Shown here one piece after another: positions 23,362 to 32,650 of a DNA stretch of 64,000 nucleotides; position 1 is the first letter of the stretch, and each line of letters begins with the position of its first letter. The translations under genes were made by a program, and so were the position numbers. A model generated the notes under the pieces. It was not told the DNA's origin, did not search any database, and saw only the letters and a program-made list of their open reading frames with translations. The DNA is from UBA1845 sp002338715 (lineage in GTDB: Bacteria; Planctomycetota; Phycisphaerae; UBA1845): positions 1 through 64,000 of the forward strand of contig DAORAL010000026.1 in assembly GCA_035344155.1 (NCBI GenBank), given 5' to 3'.

Positions 23362-23453
23362 CGGTCCAGGCAAGACAACAGTTGGTGCAAACATCCCCGG
23401 CACATAGCAGCCGGGTTGATCATTGAAGTTTAGGTTTCACGGCGGACACACTG

Positions 23454-24905
23454 ATGATGAACACAGCGGCAGGCAGTTTTTCCGATCCGACCCTGGGCAC
23501 GACCGATGGCGATCGTCCATTGGTTGAAGTCAAGCTGGTCCGATGGCATTTCTACATGGGCATTGTCTTTCTGCTCGTGTCGATGTTGGCGGGTTTTCTT
23601 TACTCGTTGCAGTTCCTTCAGCACTATCCGCTCAAGGGCATCGAGTTGTTCTCGCCCGGACGTTGGCGTTTCGTTCATACGAACGGTGTCGCCTATGGAT
23701 TCATCGCCAACATCTTCCTTGGCATGCTCCACTGGGTTGTTCCAAGGCTAACCAACAGACCAGCAGCCAGCCGGGCGCTGAGTTACTTCATCTTCTTCGC
23801 GTGGCAGGGGATTCTGGTCGCCACCGTGATCGGTCTGCTCACCGGGCAGGCACAAGCGTTGGAGTGGGGCGAGACGCCGGTGTGGGTCGATCCCGTCGCG
23901 CTGCTCGGCTTGATCCTGGTCGCGATCAACTTCATGACGCCGATCATGAAAGTGTCGGGGCCGCTTTATGTGACCATGTGGTATTTCATGGCCGCCTTCG
24001 TCTGGACCGTTCTGGTTTATGCGATGGGTAACTTCCTGCCAGAATATCATATGAACGGGGTGGCGGCCGGCGCGATCGGCGGACTGTTCATTCACGACCT
24101 CGTCGGTTTGTTCGTGACGCCGCTGGGGTGGGGCATGATGTACTACTTCGTGCCGATCATCCTGCGTAAGCCGATCTGGAGTCACGGTCTGTCACTCGTG
24201 GGCTTCTGGGGCCTCGCGTTTTTCTATCCGCTCAACGGTATCCACCACTTCCTGTACACGCCGATCCCGATGTTCCTGCAATACGGTGCGGTGATTTCGA
24301 CGATCGCGGTCGAACTGGTCGTGACCACGGTTATCGTCAACTTCTTTATGACGCTGCGCGGTTCGGGCGACATGCTTCGCAGTTCAGTGCCGGTCCGCTG
24401 GTTCTACACCGGCATGATTTTCTACTTCACCACGTGTTTGCAGTGTGCGTTCCAGACGACGCTGACCTTCCAGAAGATCATTCACTTTACCGACTGGGTT
24501 GTTGGCCATGCCCACCTGGTGATGTTTGGCGTGTTTGGTTTCTGGATGCTGGGCATGCTCGTGTACCTGTTGCCGCGGGTGATGGGTCGGACGCGGTGGT
24601 ACAGCGAATCGCTTCATGAATGGCACTATTGGATTACCGCGATCAGCATGCTGGTGATGTTCTTCGACCTGACAATCGCCGGTCTGGTTCAGGGTTACAT
24701 GTGGAAGGAATTGGCGTCGTGGGAATCGACGCTGCGGGCTTCGACACCGTTCTGGTTGGTGCGAACGGTTTCGGGCACGGCGATGATCTTCGCCCAGTTC
24801 ATCTTCGCCTACAACGTTATGATGACGTGGCTGGGCAAGACGTCCAAGGAACCGGTGAGGAGTCCGGCGATTGAACCCGGGCACGAGGGGTTGGCCCCCG
24901 CATAA
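23454..24905 (+). CDS. ccoN: cbb3-type cytochrome c oxidase subunit I
   Basis: 483 residues with about 12 membrane spans. Haem and CuB ligands are visible: low-spin haem His in FVHTNGVAYGF, CuB ligand in FIHDLVGLF, FFYPLNGIHHFLYT with the HH pair and the tyrosine expected to crosslink, and VVGHAHLVMFG for haem b/b3. It reduces oxygen to water at high affinity and pumps protons in the inner membrane. It lies between the dihaem cytochrome and ccoO, in the usual order. Confidence 0.95.
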   Translation: MMNTAAGSFSDPTLGTTDGDRPLVEVKLVRWHFYMGIVFLLVSMLAGFLYSLQFLQHYPLKGIELFSPGRWRFVHTNGVAYGFIANIFLGMLHWVVPRLTNRPAASRALSYFIFFAWQGILVATVIGLLTGQAQALEWGETPVWVDPVALLGLILVAINFMTPIMKVSGPLYVTMWYFMAAFVWTVLVYAMGNFLPEYHMNGVAAGAIGGLFIHDLVGLFVTPLGWGMMYYFVPIILRKPIWSHGLSLVGFWGLAFFYPLNGIHHFLYTPIPMFLQYGAVISTIAVELVVTTVIVNFFMTLRGSGDMLRSSVPVRWFYTGMIFYFTTCLQCAFQTTLTFQKIIHFTDWVVGHAHLVMFGVFGFWMLGMLVYLLPRVMGRTRWYSESLHEWHYWITAISMLVMFFDLTIAGLVQGYMWKELASWESTLRASTPFWLVRTVSGTAMIFAQFIFAYNVMMTWLGKTSKEPVRSPAIEPGHEGLAPA

Positions 24906-24978
24906 CGACCGCGGGTGATTGGAATCAGAAACGCACGAGATAACGGTGCGATCAGTTTAAACGGAGCGAGTCCAAGTC

Positions 24979-25650
24979 ATGTTGGAATCCAAGTCGGGTG
25001 TTTTCTTTGTTGCGGGGCTGATCTTTTTTGGTGTCGCCTTCGTCGTGATGGGGGCGCTGCCCTACACGATCTATCGCGGCATTCCGGAAGAATCGGTGGC
25101 CGACATGATCGAAAAGCACGGCATCGTGCCCGAATTCGTCGAGCTGGCTGAGAAGTTCCCGACGCAGTTCAAAGAGTATTACGGCGAATGCAATGCCGAA
25201 AGTTTTGAAGCCGCACTTCGTCGTGGACACCGCATCTATACGGGCGAAGCCTGTTGGCATTGTCATAGTCAATTCGTGCGTCCAGTGTCGATGGAGTCGT
25301 CGCGGTGGGGGCCCGTTGCCCACGCCCGCGAGTACAACAACGAATTGCAGCGTCCCGTGCTGTTTGGTACGCGTCGCGTCGGGCCCGATCTTTCGAGAGA
25401 AGCCGCCCGCCGTTCCAACGATTGGCACATTGCCCACTTCCATAAACCGGTCGACGTCGTCCCCTCGTCGGTGATGCCCGAGTATCCGTGGTTCTTTGAT
25501 GAAAACGGTTACCCGAATCGCGACGGGATGGCTATCATCATGTATGTGCAGTGGTTGGGCAGTTGGCTTGAGGAATATCCGTACTACCTGGGCGAAGGGC
25601 CTGAAGGTGCGGGTGAAGTCAAGCCGGTCGACATGAGCGGCGTCGAATAA
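24979..25650 (+). CDS. ccoO: cbb3-type cytochrome c oxidase subunit II
   Basis: 223 residues: one N-terminal anchor (about 7-30), then a monohaem domain with CWHCHSQFVRPV (about 92-103), VGPDLSREAARRSNDWHIAHF and SSVMPEYPWFF supplying the axial Met. This is the standard CcoO architecture. It passes electrons to CcoN. It is in operon with ccoN, 73 bases downstream. Confidence 0.95.
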   Translation: MLESKSGVFFVAGLIFFGVAFVVMGALPYTIYRGIPEESVADMIEKHGIVPEFVELAEKFPTQFKEYYGECNAESFEAALRRGHRIYTGEACWHCHSQFVRPVSMESSRWGPVAHAREYNNELQRPVLFGTRRVGPDLSREAARRSNDWHIAHFHKPVDVVPSSVMPEYPWFFDENGYPNRDGMAIIMYVQWLGSWLEEYPYYLGEGPEGAGEVKPVDMSGVE

Positions 25651-25692
25651 AGCGGTATGCTCTTTTTGTCGTAACTTCCGGAAGGAATCGTT

Positions 25693-26010
25693 GTGTTCAA
25701 CAAACCCAAGTCAACCCCGGCGCAGAAGATCACCTTGATCGCGTTTCTCGTCGTGTTCCTGGTGCCAGCCGGCATCGGTTTCGCGATCAAGCTTTATGAA
25801 TTCATTACGGTAGCGCGCGGTGCGACGAGTGAAGGGACGTTCATGCTCGTGCCCGTGCTGAACTACTTCATCGTGTTTATGGGCATGTTGTGCATGTTGG
25901 CGTGGGCGACGACGAACGGCATGTTCCGCGACATTGAAAAGCCCAAATTCGACATGCTTCGCCATGAGCAGGAACTTGACGAGCGCGACGGCAAGCCCTG
26001 GTATTACTAG
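25693..26010 (+). CDS. Small membrane protein in the cbb3 cluster
   Basis: 105 residues from a GTG start at 25693 with a GGAAGGAA ribosome site. Two membrane segments (about 12-34 and 51-70) and a charged C-terminus ending GKPWYY. No known motif. Position between ccoO and a CcoQ-sized protein suggests an oxidase accessory subunit. Confidence 0.7.
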   Translation: MFNKPKSTPAQKITLIAFLVVFLVPAGIGFAIKLYEFITVARGATSEGTFMLVPVLNYFIVFMGMLCMLAWATTNGMFRDIEKPKFDMLRHEQELDERDGKPWYY

Positions 26011-26124
26011 GCGTCTCGTGTCGCAGGTTCGTTTCTGCCGATGAAACAGGACTGCGGTTCTGTTTTCTGGAGCGGTCTGTTTCGTCGCCGGTCGTTTGAT
26101 CAACCGCAGCAAAGAGGTCTTAAT

Positions 26125-26292
26125 ATGGAATCAACGCAACCCAAACTCGATCCGCCGTCTGAGCGGAGCTACCATAACTACACCACGCATCGCATCCCCT
26201 GGTTCGTCCGCCTGATCTGGGTTGGCTACTGGGTTGGTTTGGTGTGGTATTTGATCAAGTTCGGAATCTCGTCAGCAAAGAATTATTTCTAA
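26125..26292 (+). CDS. Very small membrane protein, CcoQ-like size
   Basis: 55 residues from the ATG at 26125 preceded by AAAGAGG. One membrane segment (about 27-45, RLIWVGYWVGLVWYLIKFG). Its stop overlaps the ATG of the copper ATPase (TAATG). Size and place resemble CcoQ, but sequence identity is not demonstrable by eye. Confidence 0.6.
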   Translation: MESTQPKLDPPSERSYHNYTTHRIPWFVRLIWVGYWVGLVWYLIKFGISSAKNYF

Positions 26293-28496
26293 TGACCCCG
26301 ACGGTCGTCGGCAGTTCCTCCCCCCATACCAAATCGCAACCCCTGGCAGAATGCGTCTATTGCAATCTGCCCGTGCCCGGTGTGCGTGCAGACGCACCCG
26401 ATGCCAACGACGTGTACTGCTGCTTTGGGTGCAGGTTGGCCCATCGCGTGACCCATGAAAAAGGCTCTGCCGGCGAATCCACCTGGCAGCTCACGCTAAT
26501 CGGCATCGCGATCTTCCTGTCGATGAATGTGATGGTTTTCAACTGGGTGCTTTACGGGCAGGAGGTTTTCAATCCGGGCGGGGTCGTCGAGTCGAAAGTT
26601 GCGACGGCTGGCGTGACGATTTTTCGTTATCTTTCGATGCTGTTTTGCGCGGTGGTTGTGGCGATTCTGGGTTGGCCCATCGCGCAGAATGGAGTCGCGG
26701 CCCTTCGACATCGCCAGATCAACACGGATGTGCTTTTGGCGATCGGTGTATTCGCCGCATTCATCTATTCGTACGTTTCGGTGATTCGCGAAACCGGTAG
26801 CGTTTACTTCGATTCGGTGTGCATGATCCTGTTGCTGGTGACCATCGGTCGATCGATGGAAGCGCGGGCGCGGTTGTCGGCTGGCGAAGCCCTGCGATCG
26901 CTTGAGAAACTCGTTCCCAAAGAGGCATCACTGCTTCGCGATGGCGAAGTCGTCGAAACGCCAACGGCTGACCTGAAGGTGGGTGATGTCGTGATCGTCA
27001 AACCGGGGATGCGCTGTCCGGCTGACGGTGAAATCATCGACGGTCAATCGGTGATCGACGAGCAGATCATCACCGGCGAAAGCGATCCCGCGCACAAGAA
27101 AGTCGGCGACGTCGCTTACGCCGGCTCGCTCAACGGAGACGGTACGCTGCAGGTGCGCGTCGGTGCGATCGCCGACAGTTCCGCGCTTCAACACATCGTC
27201 GACGCACTGGCTGAAGCACGCCGCGGCCGAGGTCGCCACCAACGCATCGCCGATCGGGTTGCGACCATCTTTGTGCCCGCGGTTGTGGTGCTTTCCATCG
27301 CGACGTTTGTGTGGGCGACGCGGCAGTGGGGATGGCAGTCGGGGATCATGCGATCGCTGGCTGTCCTCTTGATTGCGTGCCCGTGTGCGCTGGGCGTGGC
27401 GACGCCGATGGCGATCTGGGTGGCGATGGGGCGGGCGGCTAACTCGGGAATCGTGATCCGCAGCGTCGAAGCGTTTGAGAATCTCGCCCGCGTGCGGAGC
27501 GTGTTGTTCGACAAGACAGGAACGCTGACGACGGGAAAGGCGCGGATCGAAGCGGTGCATGTCGCATCGATATCGGGAAGCGATCGCGACACCGTGTTCG
27601 CAAGGGCGGCTGCATTGGGCCAGGCGACGACGCATCATCTGGCCACCGCAATTTGCGAAAAAGCGGCGAAGGATCACATCTCGCCGGCCACGGTTTGCAA
27701 CGTGCAGACCTTTCCGGGGCAGGGAGTTTCTGCATCGCTCGACGATGACGTGACGGTCTGGCTCGGGCGCGAAACGTTTCTTGAGGAGAACGGGCAACGT
27801 GCTGATACCGCGTTGGCCCAGCGCATCGCGGAGGCGCAAGATGCCGGCGCATCGCTGACCTGCGTGGGTTGGTCCGGTGCGATTCAAGGCGTGTTTGTCT
27901 TCAGCGAAGACCTGCGAGCGGGGGCGAAGGGCAGCCTTTCTCACCTTCGACAATTGGGATTGGATCTGGGCGTGTTGACTGGTGACCATCGCGGTCATGG
28001 CCGGCGCATGCAAGAGGCGCTCGGGATTCCGGTCCACGCTGGTTTGCTGCCGTCCGACAAGACCAATTACGTTGAAGGTATCACCCAGTCGGGCCGGCGC
28101 GTCGCGATGGTTGGCGACGGTATCAACGACGCACCTGCCCTGGCGACCGCGACCGTGGGGATCGCGATGGGCTGCGGCGCCGATGTCAGCCGCGAGTCAG
28201 CCGACGCGTGTTTGATGTCAAATGACCTTGCCGCGGTCCCGTTGTTGTTTGACCTTTCAAAGGCGACGGTTAAGGTGATCAAGCAAAACCTGTTCTGGGC
28301 GTTTGCCTACAACGTCTGCGGACTGGGGTTGGCTGCGACTGGGCGACTTGGTCCGGTCAGTGCAGCCGTCGCAATGTTGGCAAGCAGTTTGTTGGTGGTG
28401 GCCAACTCGATGCGATTGGGGAAGATGCCCTTGGGTGAGTCGATGACGACAACCGATCAAACATCAAAGACAAGTCAATTGGCGATTGCGGGGTGA
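26292..28496 (+). CDS. ccoI: CcoI-type copper-exporting P1B ATPase for oxidase assembly
   Basis: 734 residues. The N-terminus has the CcoI-typical CVYCNLPVPG...YCCFGC cysteine cluster rather than a CxxC HMA domain. Eight membrane spans, the intramembrane ion site ACPCALGVATP, the phosphorylation motif FDKTGTLTTG and the hinge GDGINDAPALA are all present. It moves copper for CuB insertion in cbb3 oxidase. The start is set by the overlap with the preceding stop. Confidence 0.93.
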   Translation: MTPTVVGSSSPHTKSQPLAECVYCNLPVPGVRADAPDANDVYCCFGCRLAHRVTHEKGSAGESTWQLTLIGIAIFLSMNVMVFNWVLYGQEVFNPGGVVESKVATAGVTIFRYLSMLFCAVVVAILGWPIAQNGVAALRHRQINTDVLLAIGVFAAFIYSYVSVIRETGSVYFDSVCMILLLVTIGRSMEARARLSAGEALRSLEKLVPKEASLLRDGEVVETPTADLKVGDVVIVKPGMRCPADGEIIDGQSVIDEQIITGESDPAHKKVGDVAYAGSLNGDGTLQVRVGAIADSSALQHIVDALAEARRGRGRHQRIADRVATIFVPAVVVLSIATFVWATRQWGWQSGIMRSLAVLLIACPCALGVATPMAIWVAMGRAANSGIVIRSVEAFENLARVRSVLFDKTGTLTTGKARIEAVHVASISGSDRDTVFARAAALGQATTHHLATAICEKAAKDHISPATVCNVQTFPGQGVSASLDDDVTVWLGRETFLEENGQRADTALAQRIAEAQDAGASLTCVGWSGAIQGVFVFSEDLRAGAKGSLSHLRQLGLDLGVLTGDHRGHGRRMQEALGIPVHAGLLPSDKTNYVEGITQSGRRVAMVGDGINDAPALATATVGIAMGCGADVSRESADACLMSNDLAAVPLLFDLSKATVKVIKQNLFWAFAYNVCGLGLAATGRLGPVSAAVAMLASSLLVVANSMRLGKMPLGESMTTTDQTSKTSQLAIAG

Positions 28497-28500
28497 TGCC

Positions 28501-29277
28501 GTGGATCTGATTGCCATGTTGATGGGTGGGTTGCTGGGGTCCGGTCACTGCATCGGAATGTGCGGCGGATTTGTCGTCACCATCGGTGCATCCAAGCAAC
28601 GGTTTTCCCCGACGCTGATCCGACAACTTTGCTATGGCGGTGGTCGCATTTTTACGTATGGATTTCTGGGCGCACTGGCTGGTTTGGTTGGGGCGCGGTT
28701 GGCTTCGTTGAATCTGCCCTTGGTTGATGCGCAGAATTGGCTGGCGATCATCGCGGGGATCATGATGTTGATGGTCGGGCTTAGTAACCTCGGTGTGTTT
28801 CGCTTCAAGAAATCGGAGTCGGCGTGCATCGGTTTCGGCGACAAGATGCTCGGTCATTTTCTGAAGGGCAATGGCTATGCCGCATCGTTCTTGGCTGGGG
28901 TCTTTACTGGATTTCTGCCTTGCGGATTGCTTTATACATTCTTGGCGTTGGCGATGAAGTCGGGCAGTCCGGCGCTCGGTTGGTTGGGGATGGTGCTCTT
29001 TGGTGTGGGCACGGTTCCGGCGCTCACCGTACTGGGTTGCGGCAGCGCTGTGATGAGTCAGGTCAGCCGCGTTCGTCTGCACCGCTTGGCCAGCTGTTTC
29101 GTGATACTACTCGGGATCGCCACGATTTGGCGGGGCGTCCCCAAAGACAAACCGTGCTGCGACCCAGCCGACCACCCGGTCGTCGGTTCGCTGCATGTAC
29201 CTTTTGTTGATTGCGTTTGTCAGCAGGCGGTCGATGCCGAAGGGCAGGCCCGCTTTTTTGTTTCAGGACTTGTTTGA
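28501..29277 (+). CDS. TauE/SafE-like (DsbD_2) membrane protein
   Basis: 258 residues if started at the GTG at 28501 (GGGG site upstream; a TTG at 28486 is also in frame). Six hydrophobic segments with the paired motif GSGHCIGMCGGF near the start and GFLPCGLLYTFLA in the middle, typical of the UreH-like/DsbD_2 family that accompanies cbb3 maturation genes. The paired cysteines in helices 1 and 4 suggest metal or thiol handling. The C-terminus is Cys/His-rich (KPCCDPADH). Confidence 0.85.
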   Translation: MDLIAMLMGGLLGSGHCIGMCGGFVVTIGASKQRFSPTLIRQLCYGGGRIFTYGFLGALAGLVGARLASLNLPLVDAQNWLAIIAGIMMLMVGLSNLGVFRFKKSESACIGFGDKMLGHFLKGNGYAASFLAGVFTGFLPCGLLYTFLALAMKSGSPALGWLGMVLFGVGTVPALTVLGCGSAVMSQVSRVRLHRLASCFVILLGIATIWRGVPKDKPCCDPADHPVVGSLHVPFVDCVCQQAVDAEGQARFFVSGLV

Positions 29278-29681
29278 TGACTCGACCGGCATTTCACTTT
29301 CTCGTTGACGTTCTACTCTTGGTTGCGTTCATGGCCCACCTTTGGGCGGCAGCGTTGGTGCAGTTCATTTTTCCAAAGGGGACGGAAGCGGATGGCTGGC
29401 GGGTCTGGGGAATGAACTACGACGCCTGGGCGCTCGTGTCTTTTGGATCGCTGGCGCTCTTTACGATTCTGACGCTTGTGCACCTGATCCTTCAGTGGCG
29501 GTGGATTTGCAACTTCATCATCAGTCGTTGGGCCAAACGCACCGGTCATAAGATTGAAGTTCACGATGGCACCAAGACCATTTATGGCGTCGGTACGTTG
29601 ATCGGTGTGCTGACGGTGATGGGCGTGCTCTTGGCGATCGCCGAGATACAAGCCGTCGCGCCCAAACTCCCCGTGCCGTAG
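29277..29681 (+). CDS. DUF4405-like cytochrome-b-type membrane protein
   Basis: 134 residues starting at an ATG that overlaps the previous stop (TGATGA). Three membrane segments (about 8-30, 52-73, 100-125). FHFLVDVLLLVAFMAHL and LALFTILTLVHLILQWRW carry His residues placed like the haem ligands of DUF4405 proteins. It closes the oxidase cluster and converges on the regulator genes. Confidence 0.65.
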   Translation: MTRPAFHFLVDVLLLVAFMAHLWAAALVQFIFPKGTEADGWRVWGMNYDAWALVSFGSLALFTILTLVHLILQWRWICNFIISRWAKRTGHKIEVHDGTKTIYGVGTLIGVLTVMGVLLAIAEIQAVAPKLPVP

Positions 29682-29704
29682 GCTGATTCCTAAACGCACA
29701 CCAT

Positions 29705-31072
29705 TCAGGTGATACCGTGTTTTTCGAGGCGGTATCGGAACGCATCGCGCGACAGGCTTAACAGCTTCGCCGCTTGCGATTGGTTTTGTTTGGTGCGTTC
29801 GAGTGCCTTTCGCAAGAGGTGCTCTTCCAACACGAACAGGTCAATGCCGTCGGGCGGCAGTTGGAAGTTGGCGAGCAGGTCGCCTTGTCCGATCTGGTTG
29901 TTGCGCCCGAGGACCATGTCTTCAGGGCACAGCGTTTCTCCTTTGGATAGTAAGACAGCCCGTTCGCAGGCGTTGCGAAGTTCGCGGACATTGCCCGGCC
30001 AATGGTATGCGCAGATTTTCTTGTACGCGCTGTCTTCAACCTTGGTGATTTTCTTGCGGAATTCCCGGGTGAAAAGTGCAACGAAGTGATCGACGAGCAG
30101 ACAGATGTCGTCGCCTCGGTCGCGCAGCGGCGGCAACTGAATCGGAATGACGTTTAACCGAAACAGCAGGTCGCGGCGAAACTTGCCTTCTTCGACGGCA
30201 GTTTCAAGATCACGGTTCGTTGCGCTAATCACTCGGACGTTAACGGAGATCTCTTCGGTGCCTCCAACGCGACGAAATACTCGCTCTTCCAAGAATCGCA
30301 ACAACTTGGCCTGGAGGGCGGGCGGCATGTCGCCGACTTCGTCGAGGAACACGGTTCCACCGTCGGCAAGTTCAAGCAGACCTTTCTTGGCGTGCTTGGC
30401 GTCGGTGAACGCGCCTTTTTCGTGGCCAAACAGTTCACTTTCAAGCAGCGTCTCCGACAGGGCGGTGCACGTGATGTTCATGAACGGATTCGGCGCCCGG
30501 TCGGAATTGTAGTGGATGATTCGGGCAACCAGGTCCTTGCCGGTTCCCGTTTCACCCGTGAGGAAAATCGTCGATGCGCCACTGCTGGCGACGTCGGAAA
30601 TGGTTTCAAACAGTCCCTGCATCGTCGGATGCTTGCCGATGACTCGGTCGAAACCGTAGCGATGCTGGAGGTGGTGGCGAAGCTCGCGGACTTCACGGCG
30701 AAGCTGCGTGGTTTCGAGCGCCTTGCCAACGGTGAACAGAAGTTCGTCCATCTGAAACGGCTTGGCGATGTAATCGTACGCGCCGAGTTTGATCGCTTCG
30801 ACAGCGTGTTCCACGTTGCTAAATGCCGTCATCATGATAACGACCGTGTCCGTATCGGTCTGTTTCAGGCGGCGGAGGATTTCAAGTCCGGTCGTGTCGG
30901 GAAGCTTGTAGTCGAGCATGATCAAGTCGAACATGTTCGACTCGATGGCGTCGAATGCTTCCGCGCCGTTTTCGGCTTCGGTGATGCGGCAACCGCGCTC
31001 TTCAAACTTCTGGCGCAGCGACCAGCGGATCAAGCTTTCGTCTTCAACGATTAGAATGCGCGGCGTCAACAC
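29705..31072 (-). CDS. NtrC-family sigma-54 response regulator
   Basis: 455 residues: receiver domain with phospho-acceptor in LIMLDYKLPD (Asp near 54), AAA+ domain with GETGTGKD Walker A, FGHEKGAFTDA loop, and a Fis-type helix-turn-helix (NQSQAAKLLSLSRDAFRYRL) at the end. The contact loop reads GAFTDA rather than GAFTGA, a tolerated variant. Its start overlaps the stop of the histidine kinase by 7 bases, so the two form a two-component pair. Candidate targets are the sigma-54 promoters at 32576, 48003 and 54291. Confidence 0.93.
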   Translation of the reverse strand: MLTPRILIVEDESLIRWSLRQKFEERGCRITEAENGAEAFDAIESNMFDLIMLDYKLPDTTGLEILRRLKQTDTDTVVIMMTAFSNVEHAVEAIKLGAYDYIAKPFQMDELLFTVGKALETTQLRREVRELRHHLQHRYGFDRVIGKHPTMQGLFETISDVASSGASTIFLTGETGTGKDLVARIIHYNSDRAPNPFMNITCTALSETLLESELFGHEKGAFTDAKHAKKGLLELADGGTVFLDEVGDMPPALQAKLLRFLEERVFRRVGGTEEISVNVRVISATNRDLETAVEEGKFRRDLLFRLNVIPIQLPPLRDRGDDICLLVDHFVALFTREFRKKITKVEDSAYKKICAYHWPGNVRELRNACERAVLLSKGETLCPEDMVLGRNNQIGQGDLLANFQLPPDGIDLFVLEEHLLRKALERTKQNQSQAAKLLSLSRDAFRYRLEKHGIT

Positions 31073-32271
31073 GAATCGGCCCCCTTCGACTCAGCAATAA
31101 ATGCTGGTAATTCAACAATAACTTTGCTCCCCTTGCTGACGACGCTCTCCAGTCGGATGTGGCCGCCGTTGGCCTCGATGATCTTCTTGCAGATGGGAAG
31201 CCCCAAACCGGTACCTTTCGATTTTGTTGTGTAGAAAGGTTCAAACGCGCGGTCGCGCGTGGCGGGGTCCATGCCACAACCGAAGTCCTGAATGGTCAAT
31301 TTGACCCAGCGGCCCAGGCGCTTGGTATCGATTCGGATCATGCTTCCCGCTGAGGATGCCTGGGCCGCGTTGAGGAGCAGGTTGAAGGCCAATTGTTCGA
31401 GTTGTGCAGGGTCTGCGACCACTTCCATGTCCTCGTCGCAACGGATGCGTTCGATGCGAATATCCACAAGCGCCGGTTCTTCTTCCAACACTTGCAGCAC
31501 GCGATTGAGAACATGGTTCAGACAGCAAGGCGACATTTGTGGTGGTTTGGGACGGGCATAAACCAGAAGATCCTTGACCGTCGAGTCCAGTCGATTGATC
31601 TGCGTCAGGACCTCGGCCAGGATCGGGATGCGCGAGTCGTCGCCACTCAAACCGTCGCGAATCACTTGAATCGCACCGCTGATACCTGCGAGCGGATTCT
31701 TGATTTCATGGGCGAGTGACGCGGCCAACTGTCCGATCTGTGCGAGGTGCTCTGCTCGGGTCAGTTTCTCTTCAACTGCCAACCGTTCGCGATCGCGGAT
31801 AACCTGAGAGTAACTGTCCTTGTACGTCCCGAGCATGACGGACAGTTCCAACATCAGCAATTTGTGAAGTGATTGAAGTTTTGATTCCTTGTCTGGTATG
31901 TCAGACGCTTCGATTTTCTGTTCAAAGGTTTGCCAGACGATATCCAGTCCGCCCACCATGAAATGCTGGGGGAGGTTGATATCAGAATGGGTCCGCCCGA
32001 TCGCCGTCCGCTGCTCAAAATATGCGTCACCGTATTCGCCGCAGAACAACTCCGAGAGCCATCGGTCGAACGACCGTTTTTGGCGCTCAATCTGGGCTTC
32101 GCTGGTGAACACTTCGCGGGTTTCTTTGTGGGCAACCAATACCACGTAGAACTGGTCGGTAATGCTGGGCAGGATGGCAGAAACCTCATCCCTAAGGGCC
32201 AGCAATTTTCTTGCGTCCTTGACCGTGAAACCCAAGTAACGCTTCATTAATTCAAAGGCAGCATAATCCAT
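31066..32271 (-). CDS. Protoglobin-coupled sensor histidine kinase
   Basis: About 401 residues from the ATG at 32271; an alternative ATG at 32373 adds 34 unconserved residues. Residues about 5-165 match a globin-coupled sensor (FDRWLSELFCGEYGDAYFEQ, RIGRTHSDINLPQHFMVGG), which binds haem and senses O2 or related gases. A linker helix leads to the kinase core: H-box SLAHEIKNPLAGISGAIQVI, N-box FNLLLNAAQAS, G-box GTGLGLPICKKI. No membrane segment is present, so it is cytoplasmic. The cbb3 cluster adjacent and the regulator downstream support an oxygen-response role. Confidence 0.88.
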   Translation of the reverse strand: MDYAAFELMKRYLGFTVKDARKLLALRDEVSAILPSITDQFYVVLVAHKETREVFTSEAQIERQKRSFDRWLSELFCGEYGDAYFEQRTAIGRTHSDINLPQHFMVGGLDIVWQTFEQKIEASDIPDKESKLQSLHKLLMLELSVMLGTYKDSYSQVIRDRERLAVEEKLTRAEHLAQIGQLAASLAHEIKNPLAGISGAIQVIRDGLSGDDSRIPILAEVLTQINRLDSTVKDLLVYARPKPPQMSPCCLNHVLNRVLQVLEEEPALVDIRIERIRCDEDMEVVADPAQLEQLAFNLLLNAAQASSAGSMIRIDTKRLGRWVKLTIQDFGCGMDPATRDRAFEPFYTTKSKGTGLGLPICKKIIEANGGHIRLESVVSKGSKVIVELPAFIAESKGADSC

Positions 32272-32455
32272 TTGTGCATCGTACACCGGGCAGAATCGGA
32301 ACAAAACCCGCCGGGCTGGGCGATCAGCACCTATCGATGCGAAGCTTGAGGTCGTCGGGGGTCTGAGGCTCATGTTAAAAAGCCCAAGGCACGGCGTGTG
32401 CCCAAGTACGATGGTACAGAATTCGGCGATAATGGCCGTTTGGGATTGGGGCATG

Positions 32456-32471
32456 TGTGGCATTTGCCACA
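32456..32471. promoter_or_regulatory. Palindrome, candidate enhancer site for the NtrC-type regulator
   Basis: TGTGGCA-TT-TGCCACA is a perfect 7+7 inverted repeat about 105-120 bases upstream of the sigma-54 promoter at 32576-32592, in the divergent gap. Enhancer sites for NtrC-type proteins usually lie at that distance. Confidence 0.45.
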
Positions 32472-32575
32472 GCCATTGCGGATTTTGCCCGTACCCCGCC
32501 GCAGAGGCCTGAATGCCACTTGCCGCCAATCGTCCGAAGGTCTGCGACTCCAGAATGTGGGGCAATTCGATCCGA

Positions 32576-32592
32576 TTGGTACGGATCGTGCC
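32576..32592 (+). promoter_or_regulatory. Sigma-54 promoter of the hydrogenase operon
   Basis: TTGGTACGGATCGTGCC has the exact GG-N10-GC spacing and matches YTGGCACG-N4-TTGCW except for T, G and C at three positions. It is 58 bases upstream of the CBS gene start. Confidence 0.65.
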
Positions 32593-32650
32593 CCGTGATT
32601 TCCGGATGAATGGAGTGGACATTGGACGCCTCACGAGGAGGGCATCAGCC

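Noticed and set aside
32389..32405. Possible sigma-54 promoter for the globin kinase
   Set aside because: GG-N10-GC spacing exists on the minus strand but the base before GG and the -12 element are poor; the regulator pair may have another promoter.
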